A stretch of DNA of 64,000 nt, from the NCBI GenBank assembly GCA_035708065.1, contig DASSTC010000043.1, positions 1 through 64,000 of the forward strand, in the 5' to 3' direction. Source of the stretch: JAICUY01 sp035708065. Lineage in GTDB: Bacteria; Chloroflexota; Limnocylindria; QHBO01. Position 1 is the first letter of the stretch. Each line of letters begins with the position of its first letter. The notes below the pieces were generated by a model. That model searched no databases and was not told where the DNA came from. It saw only the letters and a program-made list of their open reading frames with translations. A program made the position numbers and the translations under genes. Shown here piece after piece: positions 18,857-28,423 of the stretch.

Positions 18857-19787
18857 CGCGGCGGGTGCCCTGGAGCGCTTCCTCGGCCACCTCGCCGCCC
18901 GCAACGCATCGCCGGGTACCGTCGTAGAGTACCGCCGTCACGCCGGCGAGTTCATCAGCTTCCTGGACGAGGCGAACGTTGGCTGGGAGGCACCCGACCG
19001 TCACGCCGTGCGACGCTATCTCTCGTCGCTGGCCGACCGCGGCCTCTCTCCATCGGCGGTGGCCGGGCGGGTGGCTGCGATCCGCGCGTTCTACCGCCAC
19101 GCGACCCGGGAAGGATGGATCAGCGCCGACCCGCTGGCCGGCGTGCGCAGCCCGAAGCGGCCACGCCGGCTGCCGAAGGTGCTCTCCGCGGCGCAGGCCG
19201 AGCAGCTCGTCGAGGCGCCGGTACACGCGCCGGCTCACGGCGGCAGGGCCGCCGCGCTGCGGCTCCGAGACGCAGCGCTCCTGGAGCTGCTGTACGCCAC
19301 CGGGATGCGCATCAGTGAGCTCGCCGGCCTGACGATGCATCGCGTCGACGTCACCAGACGCCGGCTGCGCGTCGTCGGCAAGGGCAACAAGGAGCGCGAG
19401 CTGCTGTTCGGTCGCCACGCCGCGGACGCGCTGGCGCGCTACCTGCGCGACGCCCGCCCGGCCCTCGCGAACCGCGGCGGCGAAGCCGTGTTCCTGAACG
19501 CTTCAGGCTCGCCGCTCAGCGCGCGGGGCGCCCGGCTGGCGGTCGATCGCTGGGTCGCGCGCTCCGGGATCGGCGTGGGCGCTTCGCCACACACGCTGCG
19601 GCACTCATTCGCCACGCATCTGCTCGAGGGTGGCGCCGACCTGCGCAGCGTCCAGGAGCTGCTCGGGCACGCGGACCTCGCCACGACCCAGATCTACACC
19701 CATCTTTCGGATGCCAGGGTGCGGGAGGTGTACCGCGCCGCGCACCCGCGTTCGGGCCAGGCGGAGGCTGGGCCGCGGTCGTCGTGA
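18849..19787 (+). CDS. xerC: tyrosine recombinase XerC
   Basis: The protein is 312 residues from a GTG that overlaps the topA stop. This start gives the normal N-terminus (AAGALERFLGHLAARNAS); frames upstream exist but run inside topA. Catalytic residues are all visible: Arg in TGMRISELAGL, Lys in GKGNKERE, HTLRHSFATHLL, the second His in LLGHADLATTQIY, and the nucleophile Tyr in QIYTHLS. XerC with XerD resolves chromosome dimers at dif. The topA-xerC neighbourhood is common in Gram-positive bacteria, where trmFO often lies between; trmFO is absent here. xerD starts at 63522. Confidence 0.9.
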
Positions 19788-19800
19788 TCGGGTCGCGAGC

Positions 19801-21417
19801 GTGACCAACGCCGGCGCGGCCGCACCGGCGCCCCAATCGAGCGCGCCGAGCACGGCGCGCGTGCTCGTCAACGCGAGCCTGATCCTGACCGTCGCGGCGC
19901 TCGCCAGCCGGCTGCTGGGCTGGGTGCGGCTCCTGGTCATCGGCTCGCAGTTCGGCGCGAGCCGCGAGCTGGATGCATACTTCGCCGCCTTCCGCATTCC
20001 GGACGCGATCTTCCAGCTCGTGGTCGCAGGCGCGCTGTCCGCGGCGCTCATCCCGGTCTTCCAGGGCTATCGCGCCCGTGAGCAGGAGGGCGAGGCGTGG
20101 CGCCTGGCCAGCAGCGTCATCAACCTGGTCGTCATCGCGCTCGCCGGGCTGAGCCTGCTGATGGCCATCTTTGCGCCCATGATCGTCCCGATCGTGGCGC
20201 CCGGCTTCGATGCGCCGACCACCGAGCTCACCGTGCGGATGACCCGCGTGATGCTGCTCAGCCCCGTGTTCATCGGCATGGGCGCCGTGGTCAGCGGGAT
20301 CCTCAACTCGTACGAGCGGTTCGCGATCCCGGCCATCGCTCCGCTCATCTACAACCTGGCGATCATTCTGGCGGCCATCTTCCTGGCGCCGGTGATGGGC
20401 GTCGAGGGGCTGGCCGTCGGTGTCGCGGTCGGCTCACTGGCGCACCTCGCCATCCAGCTGCCGAACCTCGGCAGGGTGGGGCAGCGCTACGACCTGAGCA
20501 TCGGTCTGCGACATCCGGGCGTGCGCAAGGTTGCCTGGTTGATGGGACCGCGGATGCTGGGACTGGCGGCCGGTCAGATCAACTTCATCGTCAGCACGGT
20601 GCTCGCCTCGGGCCTCGCGGAAGGCAGCATCACCGCGTACAACTACGCGTTCCAGCTCAGCCAGATCCCGGTCGGCGTGCTGGGCGTGAGCGTCGCGGTC
20701 GCGCTCTTCCCGACGTTGTCACGCGATGCGGCGCTTGGCCGCATCAATGAGATCCGGCGCCAGGTGGCGGGCAGCCTGCGGATCCTGGTCTTCCTGGCCG
20801 CGCCCCTGACGGCGATCATGATCGTGCTCGCCGAGCCGCTGGCCGCGGTCTTCTTCCAGTACGGCCTGTTCGGTCAACGGGCGACCGAGCGGACCGCCAG
20901 CGCCCTTGTGTTCTTCAGCATCGGCCTGGGCGGGCACATCGTCGTCCACGTCCTGACGCGTGCCTTCTACGCGATGCAGGACACCCGCACGCCGGTGCTG
21001 TGGGCGATCCTCGCCGTCGCCATCAACGTGCCGCTGATGATCCTGCTGGTCGGACCGATGGGCGTCGCCGGGCTGGCCCTGGCGCTGTCGATCAGCGCCG
21101 TGCTGGAGGTCATCGGTCTGGTCTGGGCATTGCGCCGGAGGATCGACTCGGTGGAGGAGGCCAGCGTGCTGCGATCGGTGGGCCGCTCCGCCGTGGCGGC
21201 GGCGGCGGCTGCGCTGCTCATGCTCGGTGGGCTGCGCCTGGTCGAGGACTGGTTCGGGTCGCTGCTCGCCAACGCGCTCGGCCGGCTGCTGGTGCTCGCC
21301 GGGCTGTCGGCAGCGGGGATCGCGATCTTCGTCCTGGTCGCCGCGGCGCTCCACTCGCCGGAGCTGGCGCAGGTACGCTCGCAGCTGTCGCGGCGGCTCG
21401 GTCGCAACGCGCCATGA
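19801..21417 (+). CDS. murJ: lipid II flippase MurJ
   Basis: The protein is 538 residues of the MOP/MviN family with about 14 transmembrane helices. Typical segments are LGWVRLLVIGSQFG, YFAAFRIPDAIFQ, AGALSAALIPVF and GMGAVVSGILNS. I take the GTG at 19801, 13 bp after xerC; a GTG at 19861 is possible. MurJ moves undecaprenyl-linked lipid II across the membrane. Its stop overlaps the first FemX-like gene by ATGA, which ties flipping to the side-chain enzymes encoded next. Confidence 0.92.
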   Translation: MTNAGAAAPAPQSSAPSTARVLVNASLILTVAALASRLLGWVRLLVIGSQFGASRELDAYFAAFRIPDAIFQLVVAGALSAALIPVFQGYRAREQEGEAWRLASSVINLVVIALAGLSLLMAIFAPMIVPIVAPGFDAPTTELTVRMTRVMLLSPVFIGMGAVVSGILNSYERFAIPAIAPLIYNLAIILAAIFLAPVMGVEGLAVGVAVGSLAHLAIQLPNLGRVGQRYDLSIGLRHPGVRKVAWLMGPRMLGLAAGQINFIVSTVLASGLAEGSITAYNYAFQLSQIPVGVLGVSVAVALFPTLSRDAALGRINEIRRQVAGSLRILVFLAAPLTAIMIVLAEPLAAVFFQYGLFGQRATERTASALVFFSIGLGGHIVVHVLTRAFYAMQDTRTPVLWAILAVAINVPLMILLVGPMGVAGLALALSISAVLEVIGLVWALRRRIDSVEEASVLRSVGRSAVAAAAAALLMLGGLRLVEDWFGSLLANALGRLLVLAGLSAAGIAIFVLVAAALHSPELAQVRSQLSRRLGRNAP

Positions 21418-22475
21418 TCCAGGTTCGGAACGCGTGCGAGACCGATGCGGCCGCCTGGCAGGACTTCCTGTCGCGGACCGCCTCCGGCGATTTCCTGCAT
21501 GACTGGGAGTGGGCCCAGGTGGCCGCCTTCGACGGGCAGCCGCAGCAGCGCTTCGTGGCCGAGGAGGACGGCATGCTGGTGGCCATCGCCGCCGCGCAGG
21601 TTCGCCGTTTGCCGCTGGGCAAGTCGTTCTGGTACGTGCCGCACGGCCCGGTCATGGACTACACGGATGCACGTGCCGGCGAGCGGTTGCGTGTCATGGC
21701 GGCCGCGCTGCGCGATGCGGCGCGTTTTGCCGGTGCCCTGGCGGTCAAGCTCGAGCCGCGCGTTCCCGCCGGGTCGGCTGCGGCGCGCCTCTTCACAGGC
21801 CTCGGGCTGCGCGCGGAGGTCGCAACCCTGCAGGTCGCCCAGACGCGGATCGTGCCGCTCGACGATGACGAGTCGCTGCTTGCCGGGTTCGACAAGGACA
21901 CGCGGTACGCGGTGCGCCGCGCGGAGCGCGAGGGCGTCGAGGTGCGCGTGATCAGCGATGCGGCCGACGATGCCCCGGTCGATCGGCTGCACGAGCTCGT
22001 CGTCGAGACGCAGCGGCGCGCCGGCTTCCCCATGCCGAGCCGCAGCCGCTACCGGCTGGTGTGGCACGCGCTCGGCGGCGCGGGCCGCGCCCGAATCTTC
22101 GAGGCTTGGCTCGCCGACAGGCTGCTCGCCTCGGGGATGCTGGTCGTGGAGGGTGATCGGTCGTTCTACCTGTTCGCCGGCTCGCGGCGCGAGGAACGCG
22201 GCGAGCCGAAGCGCTACGCCACCTATGCGCTGCAGTGGGCGATGATCCGCGACGCCCGGGCGCAGGGAGCAAGGCATCACGACCTGTGGGGCGTCGCGCC
22301 GCCGGGTGCCGGTACGGCACATCGCTGGTACGGCGTCGGGCTCTTCAAGAAGGGATTCGGCGGGGAGGAGGTCGTCTGGGCCGGCACGTGGGACGTCGTC
22401 GTGGACGCCACGCTGTACCGGCTGCGCACCGCTGTCGGAATGCTGCGCGGCTGGGCCGCCAGGCTGCGACGATGA
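21414..22475 (+). CDS. FemX/FemAB-like peptidoglycan bridge aminoacyltransferase, copy 1
   Basis: The protein is 353 residues, a double GNAT-fold enzyme. It shares landmarks with copies 2 and 3: an early DWEWAQV segment, FWYVPHGPVM, TRIVPL at the start of the second half, HHDLWGVAP and FKKGFGG near the end. FemABX enzymes use aminoacyl-tRNA to add residues to the lipid II stem peptide and build the interpeptide bridge. ATGA overlap with murJ upstream and only a few bases to murE downstream place it in a single cell-wall operon. The amino acid used is unknown. Confidence 0.82.
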   Translation: MIQVRNACETDAAAWQDFLSRTASGDFLHDWEWAQVAAFDGQPQQRFVAEEDGMLVAIAAAQVRRLPLGKSFWYVPHGPVMDYTDARAGERLRVMAAALRDAARFAGALAVKLEPRVPAGSAAARLFTGLGLRAEVATLQVAQTRIVPLDDDESLLAGFDKDTRYAVRRAEREGVEVRVISDAADDAPVDRLHELVVETQRRAGFPMPSRSRYRLVWHALGGAGRARIFEAWLADRLLASGMLVVEGDRSFYLFAGSRREERGEPKRYATYALQWAMIRDARAQGARHHDLWGVAPPGAGTAHRWYGVGLFKKGFGGEEVVWAGTWDVVVDATLYRLRTAVGMLRGWAARLRR

Positions 22476-22482
22476 AGGGGTG

Positions 22483-23982
22483 ATGACCCAACCACGCATG
22501 GGGCTCGGCGCGCTGACCGACGTCATCGAGCCGCGAAAGGTCCTCGGGATTCCCGGCGGCGAAGTGGGCGCGCTCGCCTACGACTCGCGCAATGTCGCGC
22601 CCGGAACGCTCTTCTTCGCCGTCCCGGGTGTCCATGTCGATGGGCACGACTACGTGCGCAGCGCGATCGAGCGCGGTGCGATCGCGCTCGTCGTCGAGCG
22701 CGAGCTCGACGACATCGCCGTCCCACAGCTGATCGTCGACAGCTCGCGCCGGGCATTGGCCGACGCCGCCGACGCGTGGTTCGGCCGGCCGTCCGAGCAT
22801 CTCGAGGTGATCGGCGTCACCGGCACCGACGGCAAGACGACGACGACCTTCATGGCGGTCGCCATGCTGCTCGCCGAGGGCCGCAACCCGGGGCTCATCG
22901 GCACCGTCGCGCGCCGCGTCGGCAACGTCCAGGAGCCGAACGATGACCGCAACACCACGCCCGAGGCGCTCGAGCTCCAGCAGCTGCTGGCCGAGATGGT
23001 CGCCGCGGGCAACGACAGCGTGGTGATGGAGGCGACGTCGCACGGCCTGGCGCTCGACCGCGTTCGCAACTGCCGCTTCGACGCCAGCATCGTGACCACC
23101 GTGACCAGCGAGCACCTGGAGTTCCACGGTACGCTCGAGGCGTATCGCGCCGCCAAGGCGAAGCTCGTCGAGGAGGCGCCGCTGGCCGTGCTCAACGCGG
23201 ACGACGCGACGTTCGGCTACTTCCTCGACCGCGCCCGCGATCGTGTCGTCACCTATGCCGTCGAGGCCGATGCCGACGTGCGCGCCACCGCCGTCGATGC
23301 AGGCGCCGGCGGCACTCGCTTCACCGTGCGTGGTCCGCGCTGGAGCGGCGAGGTCTCACTGCAGATTCCCGGCTGGTTCAACGTCCACAACGCGCTCGCG
23401 GTGCTGGCGCTGGCCGAAGGGCTGGGCCTCGACCCCGCGGTGGCGGCGCGCGGCGTGAGCCAGCTGCCCGGCGTGCCGGGGCGCATGGAGCGCATCGACG
23501 AGGGCCAGCCGTTCACCGTGATCGTGGACTACGCCCACACCGCCGATGCGCTCGAGAAGGTGCTCGGCATCCTCCGCCCGCTGACCGCCGGGCGGCTGAT
23601 CGCGGTGTTCGGCTCGGCAGGGGAGCGCGATCGGACGAAGCGACCGGCGATGGGCGCCGTCTCGGCGCGTCACGCGGACGTGACGATCGTCACCGACGAG
23701 GATCCGCGGCTGGAGGACGGCCACGCCATCAACCGCGAGATCGCCACAGGGGCGCTCCACGCCGGCGCAGTCGAAGGCGAGAACCTGTTCGTGATCGACG
23801 ACCGCCGCGAGGCGATCGGCCATGCCATCACGCTGGCGCGCGCGGGCGACGTGATCCTGCTGGCGGGCAAGGGCCACGAGCAGTGCATCATCTATGGCAC
23901 CGAGCGCCGCTGGTGGGACGAGCGCGAGGTGGCGCGCCGGGCGCTGCGCAGCACCGGATTCGAGCGCGCGGCGGATGGCTGA
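22483..23982 (+). CDS. murE: UDP-MurNAc-tripeptide synthetase MurE
   Basis: The protein is 499 residues. Mur ligase features: AYDSRNVAPG in the N-terminal domain, P-loop GVTGTDGKTTT (about 111-121), NTTPEALELQ, ATSHGLALDR, VDYAHTADALEKVL, FGSAGERDRTKRP and a C-terminal AGKGHE. The residue-selecting motif reads DEDPR at about 405-409, where diaminopimelate-adding MurE has DNPR, so the third residue is more likely ornithine or lysine. The start is ATG 22483 behind AAGGGG; GTG 22480 and ATG 22498 are alternatives. The gene overlaps FemX copy 2 by ATGGCTGA. Confidence 0.9.
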   Translation: MTQPRMGLGALTDVIEPRKVLGIPGGEVGALAYDSRNVAPGTLFFAVPGVHVDGHDYVRSAIERGAIALVVERELDDIAVPQLIVDSSRRALADAADAWFGRPSEHLEVIGVTGTDGKTTTTFMAVAMLLAEGRNPGLIGTVARRVGNVQEPNDDRNTTPEALELQQLLAEMVAAGNDSVVMEATSHGLALDRVRNCRFDASIVTTVTSEHLEFHGTLEAYRAAKAKLVEEAPLAVLNADDATFGYFLDRARDRVVTYAVEADADVRATAVDAGAGGTRFTVRGPRWSGEVSLQIPGWFNVHNALAVLALAEGLGLDPAVAARGVSQLPGVPGRMERIDEGQPFTVIVDYAHTADALEKVLGILRPLTAGRLIAVFGSAGERDRTKRPAMGAVSARHADVTIVTDEDPRLEDGHAINREIATGALHAGAVEGENLFVIDDRREAIGHAITLARAGDVILLAGKGHEQCIIYGTERRWWDEREVARRALRSTGFERAADG

Positions 23983-25039
23983 GCTGCACGCCTGGCGGGT
24001 GACCGATGCCGACGCCTGGAACGACTTTGCCACCGGTGCATCCCATCGCTCGTTTCCACAGCTCTGGGAGTGGGGCGAGCTGCGACAGCCGTTCGGCTGG
24101 CGCCCGGTGCGCATCGTGGTCGGGGAGCGCCAGGGCGCGCCGCTGGCCGGTGCCCAGGTGCTCATTCGCGACGTGCCGCTGTTCGGCTGGCGCCTCGGCT
24201 ACGCGCCGCGCGGCCCGATTGGAGACCTCCACGACGAAGCGGTGCGCACCGCCGCATTCGCCGCGCTGCGCGCGCTGGCGCGTCGCGAGCGGATCGCCAC
24301 GCTGAAGGTCGATCCGGAGGCGACCCCGGAGTCGGCCTTCGGTCGGGCCCTGCTGGCGCCGCCGTGGCGGGCGGCCGCCAAGGTCCAGCCACCGCGCACC
24401 CGCATCGTCGATCTGCACGCGTCCGAGGAAGAGCTGCGCGGGGGCATGCGACGCAAGCATCGGCAGTACGTCAACAAGGCGCAGCGCGCCGGCGTGACCG
24501 TCGAGTGGCTCGACCACGCGGCCGGGGGCATCGGTCAGGCGCTGGCGGACTTCTATCGGATCTACACCTTCACCGCCGAGCGTGCGGGGTTCGTGGCACG
24601 GGCCGCCCGCTACTACCAGCGCGTCTGGGAGCTCTTCGCGCCCGCCGGCCGGGCTCGTCTCCTGTTCGCCAGCCTGGACGGTGAGCGGGTCGCCACCCTG
24701 TTCTGCTTCGTGTGCGGCGATCGCGTCGCCGAGGCATTCGGCGGAATGACCGATGCCGGCGCCGACTCTCGGGCCAACTACCTGCTCAAGTGGGAGGCGA
24801 TCCGCGGCTTTCGGGAGCGTGGGGCGGCGACGTACGACCTGTGGGGCCTGGCCACCGGCGGCATCGCGCAGTTCAAGGAGGGGTTCGGCGGGCGGCAGGT
24901 CGACTACGTCGGCGCGCGCGACTGGCCGTTGCAGCGGCCGCAGGACGCGGCCCTTCGGCTGCTGCTGCCCGCCTACGGCATCGCCCAGCGTGCCAGGCTG
25001 CGGCTGTCGGGTCGCAGGCTGGCCGGGAGCGACGACTGA
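23975..25039 (+). CDS. FemX/FemAB-like peptidoglycan bridge aminoacyltransferase, copy 2
   Basis: The protein is 354 residues. The FemABX layout is clear: FPQLWEWGEL, LGYAPRGPIGD, TRIVDL, MRRKHRQYVNKAQRAGV (a basic helix expected to contact tRNA or substrate), GGMTDAGADSRANYLLKWEAI, TYDLWGLATGG and FKEGFGG. It starts 8 nt inside the end of murE and its stop overlaps the start of copy 3 by one base. This copy keeps the most canonical second domain of the three. Such enzymes act one after another on lipid II, each adding a set residue. Confidence 0.85.
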   Translation: MAELHAWRVTDADAWNDFATGASHRSFPQLWEWGELRQPFGWRPVRIVVGERQGAPLAGAQVLIRDVPLFGWRLGYAPRGPIGDLHDEAVRTAAFAALRALARRERIATLKVDPEATPESAFGRALLAPPWRAAAKVQPPRTRIVDLHASEEELRGGMRRKHRQYVNKAQRAGVTVEWLDHAAGGIGQALADFYRIYTFTAERAGFVARAARYYQRVWELFAPAGRARLLFASLDGERVATLFCFVCGDRVAEAFGGMTDAGADSRANYLLKWEAIRGFRERGAATYDLWGLATGGIAQFKEGFGGRQVDYVGARDWPLQRPQDAALRLLLPAYGIAQRARLRLSGRRLAGSDD

Positions 25040-26100
25040 TGGCCGGCGCTCGCGTCCGTCCGGCCGACCCATCCGATCGCGCGGCGTGGGACGCGTTCGT
25101 GGCGGGTCGGCCCGAGGGCGATCTGCTGCAGTCGTGGACCTGGGGCGACTGCTCGGCGCTTGCCGGCGAGCCGCCGGCCAGGATCGTCGCCCAGGGGCCG
25201 AACGGCGCGCTACGCGGCGTCGCACAGGCGCTCGTCCGACCGGCCGGCATTCGCCGCAGCGTGGCGTATGTGGCGCACGGCCCCGTCTGGGAGCGCGACG
25301 CGCCTGACGGCAGCGAGCTGCTTGGCGCGCTGCTCGCCGGGCTGCACGAGCTCGCGGCCGAGCACCGGGCGCTGGTCGTCAAGCTCGACCCGCGCGCCGG
25401 CAGCGACGCGGCAGCGGTGGCCTCCCAGCTCGAGCGCTTCGGCCTGCGCCGCGGCAACGACCTCCAGGCGCCGACGACGCGCATCGTGGACCTCGCCGCC
25501 GGGGAAGAGGAGCTCATGGCGTCGTGGCATGCCGATGCCCGGCGGCTGTCGCGGCGAGCCGGACGCGAAGCTGTCGAGGTGCAGGTCGACCGCACCGGCG
25601 ACCCAGCGGCGATCGCCACCCTTCATCGGTTGCTGGAAGTGACCGCCGGCCGCGCCGAGTTCCGCGTCCGCTCGCTCGCCTTCCTCGAGCGGCTGGCGGC
25701 CGGGTTCGCCGAGCACGACGGCTGGTACCTCGGCATCGCGCGGTTCGAGGGCACGCCGTTCGCCGCGATGGCCATGCCGCGCCTCGGAGACCGGGCGTAC
25801 TACCTGTACGGGGCGTCGCTGCGCGAAGCGGCCTACAAGCACAAGTATGGGCCGTACGCGGTGATGGCCACGCTGCAACGCCGGCTGGCCGCCGACGGGG
25901 TGCACGAGCTCGACATGTGGGGCGTCGTCGAGGCCGACGACCCGGACGCGGACCCTGCCTGGCAGGGATTCTCCGCGTTCAAGCGCACGTTCGGCGGCAC
26001 GCCGCTGCGGCACCCCGGCCTGTTCGACCTGGTGACCGATCCGTTCTGGTACCGCCTGCGCGAGCTGCGCCAGTCCGCACTCGGGTTGCTCGGCCGCTGA
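25039..26100 (+). CDS. FemX/FemAB-like peptidoglycan bridge aminoacyltransferase, copy 3
   Basis: The protein is 353 residues, clearly paralogous to copy 2: LLQSWTWGD, YVAHGPVWE, TRIVDLAAGEEEL, then a changed basic helix (DARRLSRRAGRE), YYLYGAS, ELDMWGVVE and FKRTFGG. It has an Asp-rich insert (DDPDADP) near the end. The start codon shares one base with the stop of copy 2 (TGATG). Divergence from copy 2 suggests a different amino acid or a later bridge position. It is the last gene of the murJ cluster; rel follows after 44 bp with its own -10. Confidence 0.82.
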   Translation: MAGARVRPADPSDRAAWDAFVAGRPEGDLLQSWTWGDCSALAGEPPARIVAQGPNGALRGVAQALVRPAGIRRSVAYVAHGPVWERDAPDGSELLGALLAGLHELAAEHRALVVKLDPRAGSDAAAVASQLERFGLRRGNDLQAPTTRIVDLAAGEEELMASWHADARRLSRRAGREAVEVQVDRTGDPAAIATLHRLLEVTAGRAEFRVRSLAFLERLAAGFAEHDGWYLGIARFEGTPFAAMAMPRLGDRAYYLYGASLREAAYKHKYGPYAVMATLQRRLAADGVHELDMWGVVEADDPDADPAWQGFSAFKRTFGGTPLRHPGLFDLVTDPFWYRLRELRQSALGLLGR

Positions 26101-26129
26101 GCGAGGACTGAGCGCGGGGAGCCGCGTGC

Positions 26130-26135
26130 TACCAT
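26130..26135 (+). promoter_or_regulatory. -10 hexamer TACCAT, 9 nt before rel
   Basis: TACCAT, then CGAACGACC, then ATG. No Shine-Dalgarno sequence, so a leaderless or near-leaderless transcript is likely. Confidence 0.45.
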
Positions 26136-26144
26136 CGAACGACC

Positions 26145-28361
26145 ATGGACCTGGCACGCCTCCGGGCCGCGCCGGCTGCCGTCGTCCAGCGCATCACCCG
26201 TTCCTCGGACGACGCGGCCGGTCCCCATTCGACGATCAGTGACGTAGTCGCCGAAGCGCAACGTCACCGCCCGAGCATCAACGTCGGGCTGATCGAGCGC
26301 GCCCACGGCGTGGCGGCGACGGCGCACGAGGGCCAGCTGCGCGCATCGGGTGAGCCGTACATCACCCACCCGGTCGATGTCGCCTTCTACCTCGCCGAGC
26401 TGCAGATGGACGCCGAGACGATTGCCGCGGCGCTGCTCCACGACGTTCCCGAGGACACCGACTTCACGCTCGCCGACATCGAGAAGCGGTTCGGCCGCGA
26501 AGTGGCGCGGCTGGTCGACGGGGTCACCAAGCTCTCGAAGTTCGGCAGCGCCCGGTCGATGGAGGAGCAGCAGGCCGAGAACATCCGGAAGATGTTCATG
26601 GCGATGGCCGAGGACGTGCGGGTGGTCATCATCAAGCTCGCCGATCGCCTGCACAACATGCGCACGCTGCAGTACATGCCGGCCGACAAGCAGCTGCGCA
26701 TCGCCCGCCAGTCGATGGAGATCTACGCGCCGCTGGCGCATCGGCTGGGGATGTGGCAGATCAAGTGGGAGCTCGAGGACCTGTCGTTCAAGTACCTCGA
26801 GCCGGAGCACTACCGCAAGCTCGTCGAGATGCTTGCCGACCGACGCAAGGCGCGCGAGTCGTTCGTCAACAAGAGCATCGGCATCCTGCGCAAGGAGCTC
26901 GGCAAGGTCGGGCTCGAGGCCGAGATCAGTGGTCGGCCGAAGCACCTGTACTCGATCTGGAAGAAGATGGAGCGCAAAGGCGCCGAGTTCAGCGAGATCT
27001 ACGACATCCACGCCATCCGCGTGCTCGTCGACGACGTGAAGGACACCTACGCCGCCCTCGGCGTGGTCCACTCCATCTGGCGACCGATTCCCGGGCAGTT
27101 CGATGACTACATCGCCATGCCCAAGGCGAACATGTACCAGAGCCTGCACACCGCGGTCATCGGGCCCGATGCCAAGCCGCTGGAGGTCCAGATCCGGACC
27201 CGGCAGATGCACGAGGTCGCCGAGGCGGGCATCGCGGCGCACTGGCGCTACAAGGAAGGCTCGCGCGGCGACCGTCGCTACGACGAGAAGCTGGCCTGGG
27301 TGCGCCAGCTCATCGACTGGCAGCGCGAGGTCGCCGATGCCACGGAGTTCGTCGAGGGCCTGAAGCTCGACGTCTTCCAGGACCAGGTCTTCGTCTTCAC
27401 GCCGAAGGGCGACGTCAAGGACCTGCCCGCCGGCGCCGGCCCGCTCGACTTCGCCTACCGGATCCATACCGATGTCGGGCACCGGACGATCGGCGCCAAG
27501 GTGAACAACCGTCTCGTGCCGCTCGACTACCGGCTCCGCAACGGCGACATCGTCGAGATCGTGACGACCAAGGCGGCCCACGGCCCCTCGCGCGACTGGC
27601 TGAACATCGTGCGCACCTCGCACGCCCGGGAGAAGATCCGCGCCTGGTTCAAGCACCAGCAGCGCGACGAGAACATCACCCAGGGCAAGGAGCTGCTCGA
27701 CCGCGAGCTGCGGCGTCTGGCGCACGAGACGCTCATGTCGGTCGACGCGGAGAAGCTGACCGAGATCGCGCAGCAGCTGCGCTACCGCGAGCTCGACGAC
27801 TTCTACGCCGCCATTGGCTACGGCGCGGTCTCTCCGGCGAGCGTGGTCAGCAAGCTCGAGATCCACGACGACGTCGAGATCACCCTGCCGGAGACCGCGC
27901 CACCGTCGGCGCCGGCGACGAGCGGCGTGCGGGTCAAGGGCGTCGGCGATCTGCTGGTGCGCTTCGCGAAGTGCTGCTCACCGATTCCCGGCGACGAGAT
28001 CACCGGCTATGTCACCCGCGGCAAGGGCGTCACCGTCCACCGAGCCAACTGCCCGTCGGTCCTGTCGGAGCGCGACATCGAGCGGCTGATCGACGTCGAG
28101 TGGGAGCTCGCCGGGCAGCAGACCTACCCGATCACGGTGCGGATCAGCGCGCTCGACCGGCCGGGGCTGCTCAACGAGATCACCAACGTGGTGGCCGAGC
28201 ACAAGGTGAACATCGTGGCGGCCTCGATCGGCACGCACGTCGACGGCACGGCCACGATCTCGGCCACCCTCAAGGTCACGTCGCTGCAGCAGCTGTCGCG
28301 AGTGCTGTCGCGAATCGAGCGCCTGCGCGATGTGACGAGCGTGACCCGCGAGGTTCGATAG
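26145..28361 (+). CDS. rel: bifunctional (p)ppGpp synthetase/hydrolase Rel
   Basis: The protein is 738 residues with the full RSH order: HD hydrolase domain (about 45-150, with ITHPVDV and LLHDVPEDT), synthetase domain (about 235-345, with DIHAIRVLVDD and FDDYIAMPKANMYQSLHT), TGS (VFVFTPKGDV, DFAYRIHTDVGH, about 405-465), the Cys-containing segment FAKCCSPIPGDEI and a C-terminal ACT domain. Both active centres look intact, so it should make and degrade (p)ppGpp. It is the only RSH in the window. Some 62 bp separate it from hisS, which has its own -10. Confidence 0.95.
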   Translation: MDLARLRAAPAAVVQRITRSSDDAAGPHSTISDVVAEAQRHRPSINVGLIERAHGVAATAHEGQLRASGEPYITHPVDVAFYLAELQMDAETIAAALLHDVPEDTDFTLADIEKRFGREVARLVDGVTKLSKFGSARSMEEQQAENIRKMFMAMAEDVRVVIIKLADRLHNMRTLQYMPADKQLRIARQSMEIYAPLAHRLGMWQIKWELEDLSFKYLEPEHYRKLVEMLADRRKARESFVNKSIGILRKELGKVGLEAEISGRPKHLYSIWKKMERKGAEFSEIYDIHAIRVLVDDVKDTYAALGVVHSIWRPIPGQFDDYIAMPKANMYQSLHTAVIGPDAKPLEVQIRTRQMHEVAEAGIAAHWRYKEGSRGDRRYDEKLAWVRQLIDWQREVADATEFVEGLKLDVFQDQVFVFTPKGDVKDLPAGAGPLDFAYRIHTDVGHRTIGAKVNNRLVPLDYRLRNGDIVEIVTTKAAHGPSRDWLNIVRTSHAREKIRAWFKHQQRDENITQGKELLDRELRRLAHETLMSVDAEKLTEIAQQLRYRELDDFYAAIGYGAVSPASVVSKLEIHDDVEITLPETAPPSAPATSGVRVKGVGDLLVRFAKCCSPIPGDEITGYVTRGKGVTVHRANCPSVLSERDIERLIDVEWELAGQQTYPITVRISALDRPGLLNEITNVVAEHKVNIVAASIGTHVDGTATISATLKVTSLQQLSRVLSRIERLRDVTSVTREVR

Positions 28362-28411
28362 AGGAGTACCGGCGAGACGCCGGACCCGCTCGGGAACCAC
28401 GACCGCATCGG

Positions 28412-28417
28412 TACACT
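28412..28417 (+). promoter_or_regulatory. -10 hexamer TACACT, 6 nt before hisS
   Basis: TACACT, then CGGAGC, then ATG. The first base overlaps a copy of the GCATCGGT octamer at 28405-28412. Confidence 0.45.
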
Positions 28418-28423
28418 CGGAGC

